Shown: positions 36,545 through 47,791 of the stretch, one piece after another
How the letters are laid out: every line of letters begins with the position of its first letter
Position numbering within the stretch: the stretch's first letter is position 1
NCBI GenBank assembly: GCA_014526335.1
Contig: JACTAT010000039.1
Coordinates: 6,688,373 to 6,752,372, forward strand
Direction: 5' to 3'
DNA: 64,000 bases
DNA from: Chrysaora quinquecirrha
Taxonomy: Eukaryota > Cnidaria > Scyphozoa > Semaeostomeae > Pelagiidae
Made by a program: the position numbers and the translations under genes
Notes under the pieces: model-generated
The model's database searches: none
The model's input: the letters and a program-made list of their open reading frames with translations, nothing else
Told to the model about the DNA's origin: nothing

Positions 36545-39500
36545 TCATACCCAGTGCTCCATTCTTTCTTTTCCATTGTTCGCTTTGATTTGCTTGACAT
36601 TTGGTGACGTTGGTCGACTGCGGCGTTGGTTCGCAGGTGAAATATTTGGAAACGGAATCTCTTTCAATAAAATTGGTCTATGAACTCTTTCAGGTTGTGG
36701 CAAGCTTTGTCTCTCTTTTTCATTCCTGCAAAAAGCGAAAAGATCAAGTTATTTATAAAAATCGGCGAAAAGTACACTCCAAAATGTAAAAAATACACTG
36801 CCCAACATTGAAGTAACAGTCCACTGTAAGAAACTTTTGACAACCGGCTTTGGAAAAAGTACCTTCTTTCGATACCCGGCGCTAGAAAAAAGGGGCGAAA
36901 TCGATACCCGGAAAAGAGTGCACATCCCGTCAACAAAATATACTGTGTCGTTTTAACAACTTTATGCTGTTGATTAGTCACTGATAACCGTTTGCTTAAC
37001 GGGGCGGAACCGCTTCGCGACAGAGTAACATCTTTATTTTGTACGACAGTAGTTTGTAATTCATCCACAGATTGCTTTCGCCTGTTTTTAGTCGGGGATT
37101 CACTCGCAGGTTGATGATTCCTATTCACGAATCTTAGTTCATCAGCGTGAATTTCATGTCGTTTGTCATTGATACCACCATTTGCTGGCGGTGAACGTAC
37201 GTCAAAATCAGATATTGACCGCGCGCGGTTTTTATCCACTTCTATCATCGTTGGACCGTCGAAGAAGAACTGCTTTCGAAGATTTGCATTTTCTTTTAGA
37301 ACTTTCTCGAATTTTTCTCCAATAAACGTTTATTTCGTGAGCTTTCCAAGGCCTTTTCCATGGCAACATCATTTGCTCGCGCGACAGCACGTTGAAGATC
37401 AAGTATCAATTTCTCGGATTCGTGTAATTTTCGGGTACATTCGCGGTTTTGCAACTCCGTTTCCGCAGCTTTCAAGTTCGCCGCGCGGGTTTGTTCGTCC
37501 GCTTCATGTAACTTCTCTCTCAATTCCTTAACCTCAGCCTCCATGGCAGCGGCGTCCTTGGCTCTAGACTCAGTCGTGTGTAAACTTTTAACCTGATCAC
37601 GCAATATTCCAGCCTCTTTCTCAAGAACCTCTTTGTCATGCTGTGTCTTGGTTAACTCCATTTGTAGCTCGTTCTTCCGCGCTTTCAAACTCCTCAACAT
37701 ATTAGCGTTATTTTCTTCCATGCTCCTCGTTCTATCAACGGTCGATTTTGCCTCCTCGTGCGCTTTCGCCAGATTTTTCTCCAGCGTCGTGACGCGATCC
37801 AACAACGCCTTATTCTCCTCCTTTAGTTTTGTTACAGTCGTATTTAAACCCGTCGTAAATTCAGTTGATTTTCTCAGCTTCTCGCTCATATTCGCATTCT
37901 CAGTTTGAGCGCCATCAAGCCTAATTTTCAAACCATTATTCTCCCTGCCAACAACGGAAATTTCTTTGCTCATACCATCAATAGAAGCTCTCAACTTTGC
38001 CTCGGTTAGACGCGAGTTATCAACCTCTCTTTGAATTCTTTCCAAATCCTCTATAATCTCCGATTTCTCTTCGTTAACGTGATCCAATTCAGTCCGCAGC
38101 TCAGCGCAAGATTCACAATATTCCTTGGATGAACTTTTGTATGACTGTTTCATAACGTCAACATCTACAAAAGCCTTCACGCTTCCATTCCTCTCCTTAT
38201 ATGAATTACTTTTTAATGCAATTATCTCAGCTGCTAAATCGTCTTTTTCTTTCATTACTTGTCCAAGATCATCCAACGTAGTCCTAAGTCGTTGATTAGC
38301 TTTATCTAAATCCGTCTTAAATTTCATTTTCTCGGATTTAATTTTAACCGCTTCTGATTGCGCGGCAGTTTTATCCTTCCGCAACGATGTAACCAAACTC
38401 TCGAAATCAGTACATTGTTTCTTTATATCACGATTTTCTGCCTCCAACGAAGCGAATTTCCCTTTCTCATATTCCAGCGCTGAATTCAGCCCATCCATAG
38501 TTTGTTTTTCAATCGCCTGATTTTTAATTTACTCCGCAAATCTTTGATTTCCTCGTGTAGCTTGTCTTGTTCGATTCTAAAAACATCAACTTCATGTTTC
38601 AAGCGTTCTTCTACTTCTCTTTTAGAATCTACCTTATCTTTCATGGCATCCGATAACGTTTGCTCTAATTTCCTTACTTTAAACTCGTTTTCCTTCAATT
38701 TTGCCTCTCTCAGTGAAACACCACTAGATTTTTCCTTATATTCCTTAATTTCATCCCTGGCAGCATTCAGCTGGTTCTTTAGCTCCGTCTTTTCATCCGA
38801 ATACCGAGAAATTTCCTCCTCGAAGGACCTTTCCAGTTCTCTTTTTTCCTCCTCCATAGAATCCAAACAACTCCTCAAATGCTCCACCTCAGCGTCAGAT
38901 TTAGTCAAATCTTCTTGTACAGTTTTAAGATTTTCAATCCTGGTTTCAAGATGCTGAATAAACTTTTCCAAATCATCCTTTTCGTTGATAAACAAACCCT
39001 TTTCCTTCTCAAACTCTGATTTCAAACTTGAAAGTTTATTTTCAATATCATTTTTCTCCCGTAAGACTTTAGCATAATCCTTTTTAGTCCGTTCTAGTTC
39101 ATTTTTAACGTCACTTAGGCCCTCCCGTGTTTCGCTGTAACTCCGATTCTTCGTGTTCAAATCAAGGATTTCTTTTCAAATTCTCCTCTCATTTGCAAAG
39201 TTTTCTTTAGTTTTCTTTATATCTTCAGTTACTTTATCCAACCGTTCTTTAATTCATCTCTGTCTTTTCTCACATCACATAATTCATTATCAACTTTCGT
39301 TTTTTCAGCTTGAATATTTCTAAGTTTCTTCAACTCGTCTTGATTTGCATCCAAAACAACCCTGACTTTCTCAACCTCCTCCTCCAACCTAATCTTCTCT
39401 TGTTTTCCTTTAGCACGTTCATTTAATAATTTCTCACCAATCTCCGCCATTTGTTTCTCCAAACTTTTCTTATCTTTCTCCAAATTGTAAACATCCAATG

Positions 39501-42500
39501 CAGACTGTTTCAAATTATTCTCAGCTTCAATAAGCATATTCTCCTTGTTTTCAGATAATTTCAGTTTGTTTTCAAGCTGACTAATTTCCTCTGCCAGCAA
39601 TTGTTTTTCTTCTTCCCTCTTCTTTCTGTATTCCTCCAACTTCTTGCTGTTTTCTGTAGCCCTGTTTGCTTGTTTAGTACTTTCATCTCTCGCAGAGCAC
39701 AGTTCTTTCTCTAAATAAGAAACTTTTTCCTCCAACGTTTTTATTTTCTCAAACAATCTTTCTTCACTCGCTGATATTTTACCATCGATCTGTTCTTCAG
39801 ACTTCGAATCAATCTCTTCCTAGAAAACAAATTAGCGGTGTGAATTAGAATTTTTCAAAATTTATAATTACTTAGAAACCAAGCAATTAGTTACATCAAT
39901 AAAATGTTGATTTTCTGAGACTTAGTGTACTCCATTACACTCTTTTTTAAATAAGAATACTATAAATTTTGGCCAGCCTCAATATTCTTAAGAAATGTCC
40001 GTTTTGAGCCTGAATATATTCTTAAAGTATTCTTATTTTTTCAAACCTGATATGGTTTCAGGGGAACATAGTTGAAAGAAAAATCATCTCATTACGAGGA
40101 AATGGTCGCGAGAAAGAAAAATTTAACTATTATAACAATAAGAATGTTGTTAACAGTCATGAAGTTTCGTTCTAACATTGCAAAACAGGGATCTGCCGAA
40201 AAATGAGACACAAATATGGGAGCTGAGGCTGAGCCATATTTTTACAATATTCTTAAAAATAGGATGATTCTGAGCCTGAATATTCTTATAAACAATAAAA
40301 CAATATTCTTAAAAAAAGAAGAGTGTACATTTCGAGCCGCATTATCGTTTCGGTCTGTTTCTGACGTTCGTACTCCGAGGAGTGTCAGACGAAAAAAGCT
40401 TTTCAGCATGCCCGAAAATGTTTCCACTGTTTATCGCAATTTTAAAAATATTTTAGAGACTTAATACTGACCAAAGAACATGACAGACATTACACAGCCT
40501 GCAATCAATGGCAAATTGCATCATTTTCCATCTAGAAACGACCAATTTGAGGTAAATATTAGGTCCAATACGTAAAGAGTAGGAGGAGGAATATTTCATT
40601 TCCTAGGAACTGCAATGAGAGCGTTACTGGTTTTCCAAAGCCGCTGACGTCATGACACAGACCTTTAAACTAATATGTCCGATATGCCTTAATATGAGGC
40701 TATTTTGCTGTCTTTGTGATCTGCTAATGAATAAACATACGCAGGACTGGTTCCCTTATTTCAAAACTATATTCTCTAATGCAACTTGTAAAGTTTTGCA
40801 GTGTGAGGGAATACTGGCGCCCTACATATCGGCTGAAGGCCCTGGCCAAATGATCAGACATTGTTCATCAAATGTTTTACCGTTTAACTACGCCTCAAAA
40901 CATTGCTCGTCAAACATTGCTTGCATTAAGTCAAATTGAAATATTTGACCTACAATGTTTGATCGTTTGGCCAAGGCCTAATGATCGATCAAACAAACGA
41001 TCAAAAATTGTTTGTTAAACATTTAAAATTTGCTTTTCAAGCAATTTTTCCAATGTTTTTTTTCAAACATTGTTCGACAGGCAGAATTCGCTAAGCAATG
41101 TTTTTGAAAAGAATCAAGAACATTTTCTGATTTTAACAAAAATGTTTGACAAACAATGTGTTGCTATCTGACAAAAGGGTGAAACATTTTATTTACAAAA
41201 AAAGTTCAGATGTTTGATCGTTTGGCCAGGGTCTAAGCTGGGAAATACAGGAATTGCGCTGCGTTGTTCGATATTTTGGAACGGCACGTTCAATATCAAT
41301 GTTTCCCTTTCAATAAGCATTGTTTGGCTAATGTTAAAAAATGGTCTTGCAAGTTTCCCATTAAAAATGTCAAATTTCGGATTCTTTGAAGCCAACAGAC
41401 TTCCTAATGCGTAAAACAAACATCACAAATCACAAAAGAAAAGTTTCGTATAGAGGAAGCAAAAAAGACTATCTGAACTTTTCTTACCTTTTTCTGATTG
41501 GCCAGTCGATCGAGCTCATCTTTCAGCCTCGTATTCTCCTTCTCAAGCACCATATATTCCTCTGACAAGGCCTCGTTTTCGTCCTCTAAACCGCCTTTTT
41601 CCTCAACAGCCTCTTTGAGTAACCCTCTACAATGCATTAACTCATCCGTCAGTTTAACCTCAGCCTCCTCGGCTTCCAGCACGCGCTCTCGCAATTCACT
41701 GCATTCATTCCTCAATGCCGATGATGCAACACTCTCCATTGATACCGTACTGCAAGATCGACTCCTAGTCTGAATGACGTCATCAACCTCTGCTGAATGT
41801 AAATTCAACAAGCTTTCAATAAGCGACTGTCGTTCTTCGAGAAGTTCATTAATTTGCTCTTTCATGTTTTTATTTTCTTCACTCAAGTCCTTCAGTTTCG
41901 ACTCCAGACATTCTTTATCCTTCCTCAAGGAAATTTCCTTTATTTGCTGTCTATTTGTCAATACAAACTTCAAATTCTCAACTTCTTTAGCTAACTCCTC
42001 CTTCTCGAGTTCCATACTTTTCTTGTCAGCCTCAACATCCTTGACATGCTGCATATAACCTTCTAATTCCTCAAACGCATTCTCTAATTCTTTCGCTAGC
42101 TCATCTCTCTCCTCTTCGATTCTGTTATACTCTTCAACAAGAGGCTTGTATGAGTTATCCTCGCTTTCAAGCTCTGTCAGACACTTTTCTATCTCAGCAA
42201 CAATGGCGTCCTTCTCCATCCCGGCAACGTCTTTACTCAAAAGCCTCGCGATTCTCGGCGACGTTGAGCCTAAGTCTTTCCTCGGGCTGCCTTTCCCAGC
42301 GAACGCTTTCGACAGCTCTTCTTCTGAAGACGATAGGCATTTAGCCACGGGCTTTACAGTTGCTATCCGACTGTTTCCCTTCCGTGATCGTGTTAATGAC
42401 GATGACCACGACCGGCCAGTTGAAGATCTACGACTGTTTGTCCCATCTTCGCCCATAGCAGAATCGGAATACTCGCCTTCTGATTTCACACTCATTGTCG

Positions 42501-42524
42501 GGTATTTTTCAATCACTTCAACAT
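36545..42524 (-). CDS. Long coiled-coil protein, family not recognised
   Basis: About 1,300 residues on the - strand. Exons: 41488-42524, 36989-39819, 36545-36725. The first recognised exon gives a Ser-rich N-terminus (MSVKSEGEYSDSAMGEDG, ATG at 42495; the exon opens 10 codons earlier) and then heptad coiled coil (LEDENEALSEEYMVLEKEN). The large exon is nearly all Glu/Lys/Leu coiled coil ending in a basic Ser-rich segment (LSRSGSAPLSKR). The last exon, if read through a weak donor near 36988, gives PFPNISPANQRRSRPTSPN and stop. The large exon needs added bases at about 39248, 39150-39215 (more than one), 38521-38525 and 37312-37316 to stay open. An upstream 5' exon is likely. A scaffold, centrosomal or junctional protein is possible, but repeats of this kind say little about function. 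Confidence 0.75.
39820..41487. other. Intron of the coiled-coil gene
   Basis: Contains a short relative of the 400-bp repeat in inverse orientation (about 40325-40445, with TTTCGGTCTGTTTCTGACG) and two fold-back copies (about 40838-40982 and 40985-41236). No exon recognised. Confidence 0.65.
40838..41236. repeat. Two tandem fold-back repeats
   Basis: First: AGGCCCTGGCCAAATGATCA to GATCGTTTGGCCAAGGCCTAA. The second starts at once and ends GATCGTTTGGCCAGGGTC. Confidence 0.8.
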
Positions 42525-45162
42525 CTAAAAAGAAAAAAGACGTTTCATAAATATATATTTAATTCACAGCAAAGTAAATAACATCTTAAGCTTTTACTGT
42601 TTGACAAAGCAAAGGCTTTTGATATAAGCAATATTTGCATTTTTTGTTAGTTGTTTTCCTATTGTGAAAATGGATAGAGTGCATTCACTATTATCTACAT
42701 TGAGTGGACACGATTTTATCCTATATATGGTGAACAAAGCTAGGGGAAGTCACTACTTAGTTATTGTTAGAGAGCGTACCCATAGAACAAAAGTTTCTGC
42801 AAAGAAAGACGCAATTTGAACCCATTGCATTCTGTTGGCCTCATTTGTAATCATTTGCGCTTGCAAACGAGATTATAGGCTCGAGCATGATAGTCAACTT
42901 GGCTGAGACAAGTTCATTCTAGACAAGTTCTAGCAGGGCAATGGCTCAACGTCTGACAGAATGCTGTGTAGTATCGAGCGACTGCCGTGCGATATGGCAA
43001 AATGGGTCGTGCCAATATTTAGTCTTAAAAGACAAAATCACTGCTTGGTTTTTTTTGGTTTGCTTCTCCTGTGCCTGAGTTTATCTCTTACAAAGCTAGC
43101 AAAAATGTTTGACAAACAATTTTTGCAACGTGGCAAATCTGCGAAACGTTTTGCTTGACATGCAAATTTTTAACCGTGGGCAAACAATGTTTGATCGTTT
43201 GACTTAGGGCAAAAACTTGTCAAGGGGCAAATGAATACTACTAGAAATCTCTGCCCTTTTTGTATGAAACACTCATTTGGTAAAAAATAACAAATAAACC
43301 CAAAAATGCATAAGCTGATGGAAATTTAGATCTTATAATTTTTTAAAAGGATGAATGCATCAAATACATTATTTATCATTAAGATGTGGTAATAAGTTCT
43401 ACCAAATTTTAAACTCTCAAAATTACATACATTCTTGTGGGATAAAAAAACTTGGTGATCAAAGTAACCTTTGATTTTAATTGCCACAAATATGAATTAG
43501 AAATTGCAATCAAACACTAACTAAACAAATAAGTCACACAACACAGGGAATAACTCCTGGAGGGCGATTGAGATAGAGGGTGCCAGGGTGTAACCACTTT
43601 AGAAATTTTTAAATCAGGGAATTGGAAAAACATTCAAATTCAGGCAGAATTGACAATTTAGCAAAATTTCCCATTAAGACCGTGAATTGTTTAATAGAAC
43701 AATAATATTCAAAGACAACAATGAACACATTTGGGCAATTTCAAAATCAAAATGCCAAAACCCTAAATATTGTTGCTAAGCTGCACTCCTGGCTGCTTAA
43801 GTGCAGTTTGACTTTTCTTTATCATTTTTTCAGAGCTCAGTCACCATGTGTGACTTGCAATATGCTTATTGAAATGCAAATATCAACACAAATATTGTAC
43901 TCAAAACACTGGGAAACTAGATGAAAAGATTTATCCCAGATTCAAATTCAACACCTACCCTTTTTACTTTGAGTCATAAAAAACTTCAAATGTACCAAAA
44001 AGGTGGATACACCTTATTATCGTCCATTTGGACATACCTAGGGGGCAATTCACTCCTTCTTGGAAATCTCATACACCTCTGCTGGAAATCCTACTGTTTT
44101 CATGGACTCCCTTGAAAATCTGTGTAAATCTAACTTTGGAGCTCAATTTTTAATTTTTCGAGAGATGAACTCAAAAAATAAAAAAATTAATAAAAAGTTT
44201 GATGGATTGAATTAAAATTGAATTACTGTACCTATCAAGTAACAGGTCAATAACTGTTAGTTTGCATAGCTGAGCTGAGGTTAGCCAAAAGGGTTAGCAT
44301 GGGAACACGCAATGAAAATATAAAATTACATTTGACCCTATGGGTTGTTGGCTGTCTTAATGTCTTTCAGCTCCCATTAATTTTCACTTCCCAAAAAAAC
44401 TTTAACCTTGTTTCAATTTATGCAATGTCCTTCGGCTTCATAAATTGGACCTTTTACTTCCATTTTTATGAGAAAATTAACAGACCTTGTGGGTGATAAT
44501 TTTTTACACCTAAGTAACTCCCTCTACTCACTGGTTCATACAATCTGCTCATTACACACAGGGGCCTAATTGCTCTCCATTCAAAGGCATGGCTCATTAA
44601 ACACGATCATGGAGATAAAATTCACAAAAGCAAGCGAACAAAGACATGTTTGTCAATGAGCTTATGAATAACGGATTTTTGTTGTCAAAATTCTGTCAAC
44701 TAATCTGAAGCCTAGCCCTCACGATTACACAAGAATAAAAGTCAGAGGTGTATTTAAAATTCGTTTTCCGTGTTTGAAAAATCAAAAGACATTTTAGATC
44801 GGTGAAAGTAGGAAGGAATAACTAAATGATCTAGAATTGGATAGGCCTGAACAATTTCTTGCGTGTAGTGAAAGGGACATTCAAAAACAGTGTTGTTTGC
44901 TGCAAGCAAGGAGAAAGAGCAAAGAGAAAATTTCCAACGTCAACGATCGTCCGAATTCCAAGCAAATTTTACAGCATAAATATATGCTCGATCCTAACAA
45001 TGTACGTTTTATAACATAATTTAATGACACAGAATATTAATTCTCATCTAAACTAGTTACATCAGAACTAGCTTTTTCTGTATACAGCTGGGGCGGGAAG
45101 GGTTAATCTAACGATCAAACGTGAGTCGTGACCTCTTTTAGGCCGCAAAATAACCGAAGAAA
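42525..45162. other. Intron or upstream DNA of the coiled-coil gene
   Basis: No supported exon. It holds a GTGCCGTGCG-type repeat (42925-43015), half a fold-back repeat (43085-43212) and, at 44040-44115, the GGCAATTCACTCCTT segment also seen at 19230. A 5' exon of the coiled-coil gene should lie here or just upstream; I could not place it. Confidence 0.55.
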
Positions 45163-45479
45163 ATGGACGATAATTTGTCTATTTACAGCGATCAACCTAC
45201 CTTTTTGGATGATAAAACTGTAACTTGCTCTTTCAAACGCAGGTATAGGCTTTTAGGTATACTGCAAAGTGAGTTTATTTCGTAAAATGTTCTTTTTTCT
45301 TCGACACGATCAACTTCATTCGGAGGCAGACTTCGCAACCGCACAAAAACATGCCGCAAATCAACTGGAGGAGTTTTATGCGCTCCTTCGCAGCGTCAGA
45401 TACTTCACAGCGTTGATGTTGGAAGTGACCGGGGGTAACGACACAAAGAAAAGGTGCAAAAAGAATCATTTGATTTGAG
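45163..45479 (+). CDS. Small unrecognised gene
   Basis: ATG at 45163 opens MDDNLSIYSDQPTFLDDKT and continues to RYRLLGILQSEFI. A second frame then runs through LHSEADFATAQKHAANQLEE and ends NDTKKRCKKNHLI with stop at 45479. The two read as one protein of about 105 residues if two bases are missing in the short T and A runs at about 45288-45297. Alternatively the first part is an exon ending at the GTGAGT near 45269. The composition is that of a soluble, partly helical protein with no signal peptide. It would be divergent to the coiled-coil gene. Family not recognised. Confidence 0.4.
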
Positions 45480-45756
45480 AAAGAAGTTCGACCCAGCTAG
45501 TTAGACAGTATTGAAGTTAACGTTCAAAATGTGAACAGTAATCCTCTAACGCAAAGCCGCGCAAAGCTTTTACACTCTTCAAAGTATCTGTTAATCGAAA
45601 TATAGTACCAAAAATTCCTTAAAAGCCCCTTAAGTATCTTAATTTTAACTGCACACTTGGTGTGCCTTGACTATTCTTAAGAGATACTTATATCAGAGCA
45701 ACTCTGGGAACTACTTACGGTCAAGGAAAAATATGATTCAAGCGTAACAAACAATC

Positions 45757-46142
45757 TACACGCATTTTTTTATAAGGAAGTGCTTTATAAGGAAGGTAGT
45801 ACTCGGGCTGGCAAAAACTTAAGGAATTTCTAGTACTGGACCGGAGACTACTAAGGAATCTGACTTTTTCTTTAACTTAGCATTTCGATTAAAAAAATGA
45901 AGTTTTGAATTAACAGAGCAGGCAATACTTATCGCCAATGGTTTTCAATCAGTATTCATTTCTACTCGTCTTCTGAAACCTTTATGACCTATATTTCCTT
46001 AACCATTGGTTGTTTTTAAGAATCACAAAGTAAGAAGTTAAGGAATTGCTAAGGAATATTGAGTACTCAATTTTCACCATCAGTTAAGGAATTTTCAGTA
46101 CTGTCCCTGAGCCGAACTTCCTTATAAAAAAAATGCGTGTAT
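45757..46142. repeat. MITE, about 390 bp, copy 1
   Basis: Ends are inverted: TACACGCATTTTTTTATAAG on the left and AAAAAAATGCGTGTA on the right. TA at each border suits a TA target duplication as in Tc1/mariner-type MITEs. Copy 2 lies in opposite orientation at 53864-54251. The inner sequence is rich in AGGAATT/AATTCCTT. No transposase. Confidence 0.85.
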
Positions 46143-46434
46143 GTGAAGCAAGCGTGTAAAACTGGGTTAAGCAAAACGTTCTCGGCCACACAATTTTTTT
46201 CTATTATAACTAAAGCTAAAAGATTACACGAAATAAACACAAACATAAAGCATTTTGTACACCAATAAGCATGACATAATAATATAATAAATATGACAAT
46301 ACAGAAGAGGGGCAGTTTCTTCTTGTATAGCTGGCTACTTGCTTCGTAAACAAAGTTTTTAGTTGTGTGAAAAGTTTGCGTTTAGAACGACCAAAGACCG
46401 ATGCAAGGGTCATTTCTTCAGAAGAGTAAATTCT

Positions 46435-47280
46435 CTATAAGTTTTGCGTTTGACTTGATAGAACAGCCTTGCTTATTTCATTAGAGATACTCATGCCTTC
46501 TTCAAGGTATATAAATTCAATCCTGTCTTTGATTTCTGGTGGGTCTGCATGATTTTGTAGAATATCTTTGATGGTGTGTAGAAATACCAGGGCTTGTCGA
46601 TCTCTTTCTGGTCTACTCAGCCCAGCTTCTTTGTGCTCGGACATACTTCGCAGTGTCTTGAGGGGCGTGGCATACTCTATCGCAGCAAAAAACTTCTCGC
46701 CGTTCACTGTGACCTGGTAGAGTGTGTTCACATACTTTCTGACGTGTATGCCAGCGACATCTTCTTTAATTGCACTGAGGTTTTCAGCATATTCAAGATT
46801 AGGGTCAGCGTTATTCAGCCTATCATAGACTTTGCAGTCAGCAGGGACCAAGACAAAGAGTTTCCTTAGCAGGTAATCTTTATGCCTCGAGTTATTGCTG
46901 TTTTCAACGAATTTTGGCAAGATAATTTTAAGATAGCCAAAATAGTAGCTCCATGCAAGGCCAATTGCTGGATTATATTCTCTCTTCCTGAATAACCACA
47001 GAAAATGACTGACCAACAGTAGTATAATTTTTGCACTGCATTGGGTTATAAGACTGATGACCACAGACGCACAAGCAAGGAAAACTCCCCTCGTAGCATC
47101 TTTCTTAGAAATTTCAAAGTTGAATTCACTTCGTAAAGCACAGAGTACGCCTTGTTTTGTCAGCTTCGTGCTCTCAAAAGCCTTGTACAGTGCAGAACAT
47201 AAACGATACAGCAAAATGATCAACCCAGTGATTGACATACACTCAATGAAGTGCACCAACACTTCAGTGTCTTTCGCCAT
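46435..47280 (-). CDS. STING1: STING homologue A (cyclic-dinucleotide receptor)
   Basis: 281 residues in one exon on the - strand. STING is an ER membrane protein that binds 2'3'-cGAMP and bacterial cyclic dinucleotides and starts innate immune signalling. The hallmark motif GLAWSYYFGYL is at 107-117, followed by the ligand-binding domain. Pocket residues match human STING: Ser111, Tyr112 and Tyr116 (162, 163, 167), Arg181 and Tyr183 (238, 240), Glu202, Thr205 and Thr209 (260, 263, 267) in IEYATPLKTL. Human Arg232 is Val here. The N-terminal membrane region is short: one helix near 10-31 and two near 66-98, against four in human, so a helix may be lost or on an unseen exon. It ends soon after the binding domain, without the vertebrate C-terminal tail that recruits TBK1/IRF3. 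Head to head with STING B. The call is firm from the motif and pocket. Confidence 0.95.
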   Translation of the reverse strand: MAKDTEVLVHFIECMSITGLIILLYRLCSALYKAFESTKLTKQGVLCALRSEFNFEISKKDATRGVFLACASVVISLITQCSAKIILLLVSHFLWLFRKREYNPAIGLAWSYYFGYLKIILPKFVENSNNSRHKDYLLRKLFVLVPADCKVYDRLNNADPNLEYAENLSAIKEDVAGIHVRKYVNTLYQVTVNGEKFFAAIEYATPLKTLRSMSEHKEAGLSRPERDRQALVFLHTIKDILQNHADPPEIKDRIEFIYLEEGMSISNEISKAVLSSQTQNL

Positions 47281-47791
47281 GTTTTTCTTAGAAAAAGTTG
47301 ATGGGCCTATCTTCTTGAAATTTGAACCACGTTTTTCCTCGAAGTTGTTGACAGATTTGATCTAAGAACTGCTTTTAAACATTTTATTTGAATAGATCAA
47401 AAACTGAAATACCTGCAAGGTTTCTTCCCCAAGTACATTCTAATATTATCCATGTTTTATCGAAACAAAAAGAGGGAAAAACTTTCGCTTTCGAGCTTCC
47501 AAATGAGGGACTTTCCTCTAGGGACTTCCCTTAGGTCTTCCCCCTCTTCAAATTCATGGTTCTGAGAAGCAGGATCACGTGCTTTTAAGTAGACCGGGAA
47601 ATAACCTTTTCTGAAAATACTTTCCAATTTCAATCGTTGGTAATTCCCGAATAGTTTTCGAAGAATTTTGAGCTATAAGGGAGATATTTTGTGATAAGAA
47701 CGTTCTATAAAAAGTTACTCTTTCTAGAAACTCATTGCAATTCAGAGTTTGAAGTTTTTAAGTTTACTGTTGAAGATCTGAAGTTGAAAAA
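47281..47791. promoter_or_regulatory. Shared intergenic region between two STING genes
   Basis: Only 511 bp separate the two start codons, which face away from each other, so the stretch must hold both 5' UTRs and a bidirectional promoter, or two short ones. A run of short direct elements (GACTTTCC, GACTTCCC, TCTTCCCCC) lies at about 47510-47545; GGGACTTTCC-type sites bind NF-kB, and GACTTTCC is a partial match only. No clear TATA box. Confidence 0.55.

Noticed and set aside
36664..36988. Read-through C-terminus of the coiled-coil ORF with hydrophobic segment (LLTGCALFSG, YFLHFGVYF)
   Set aside because: This is intron: an acceptor TTTTTGCAG precedes a hydrophilic last exon at 36725. The donor is weak, so some doubt remains.
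47281..47791. A clear NF-kB site in the STING intergenic region
   Set aside because: Only partial matches (GACTTTCC) were seen; not enough to call a site.
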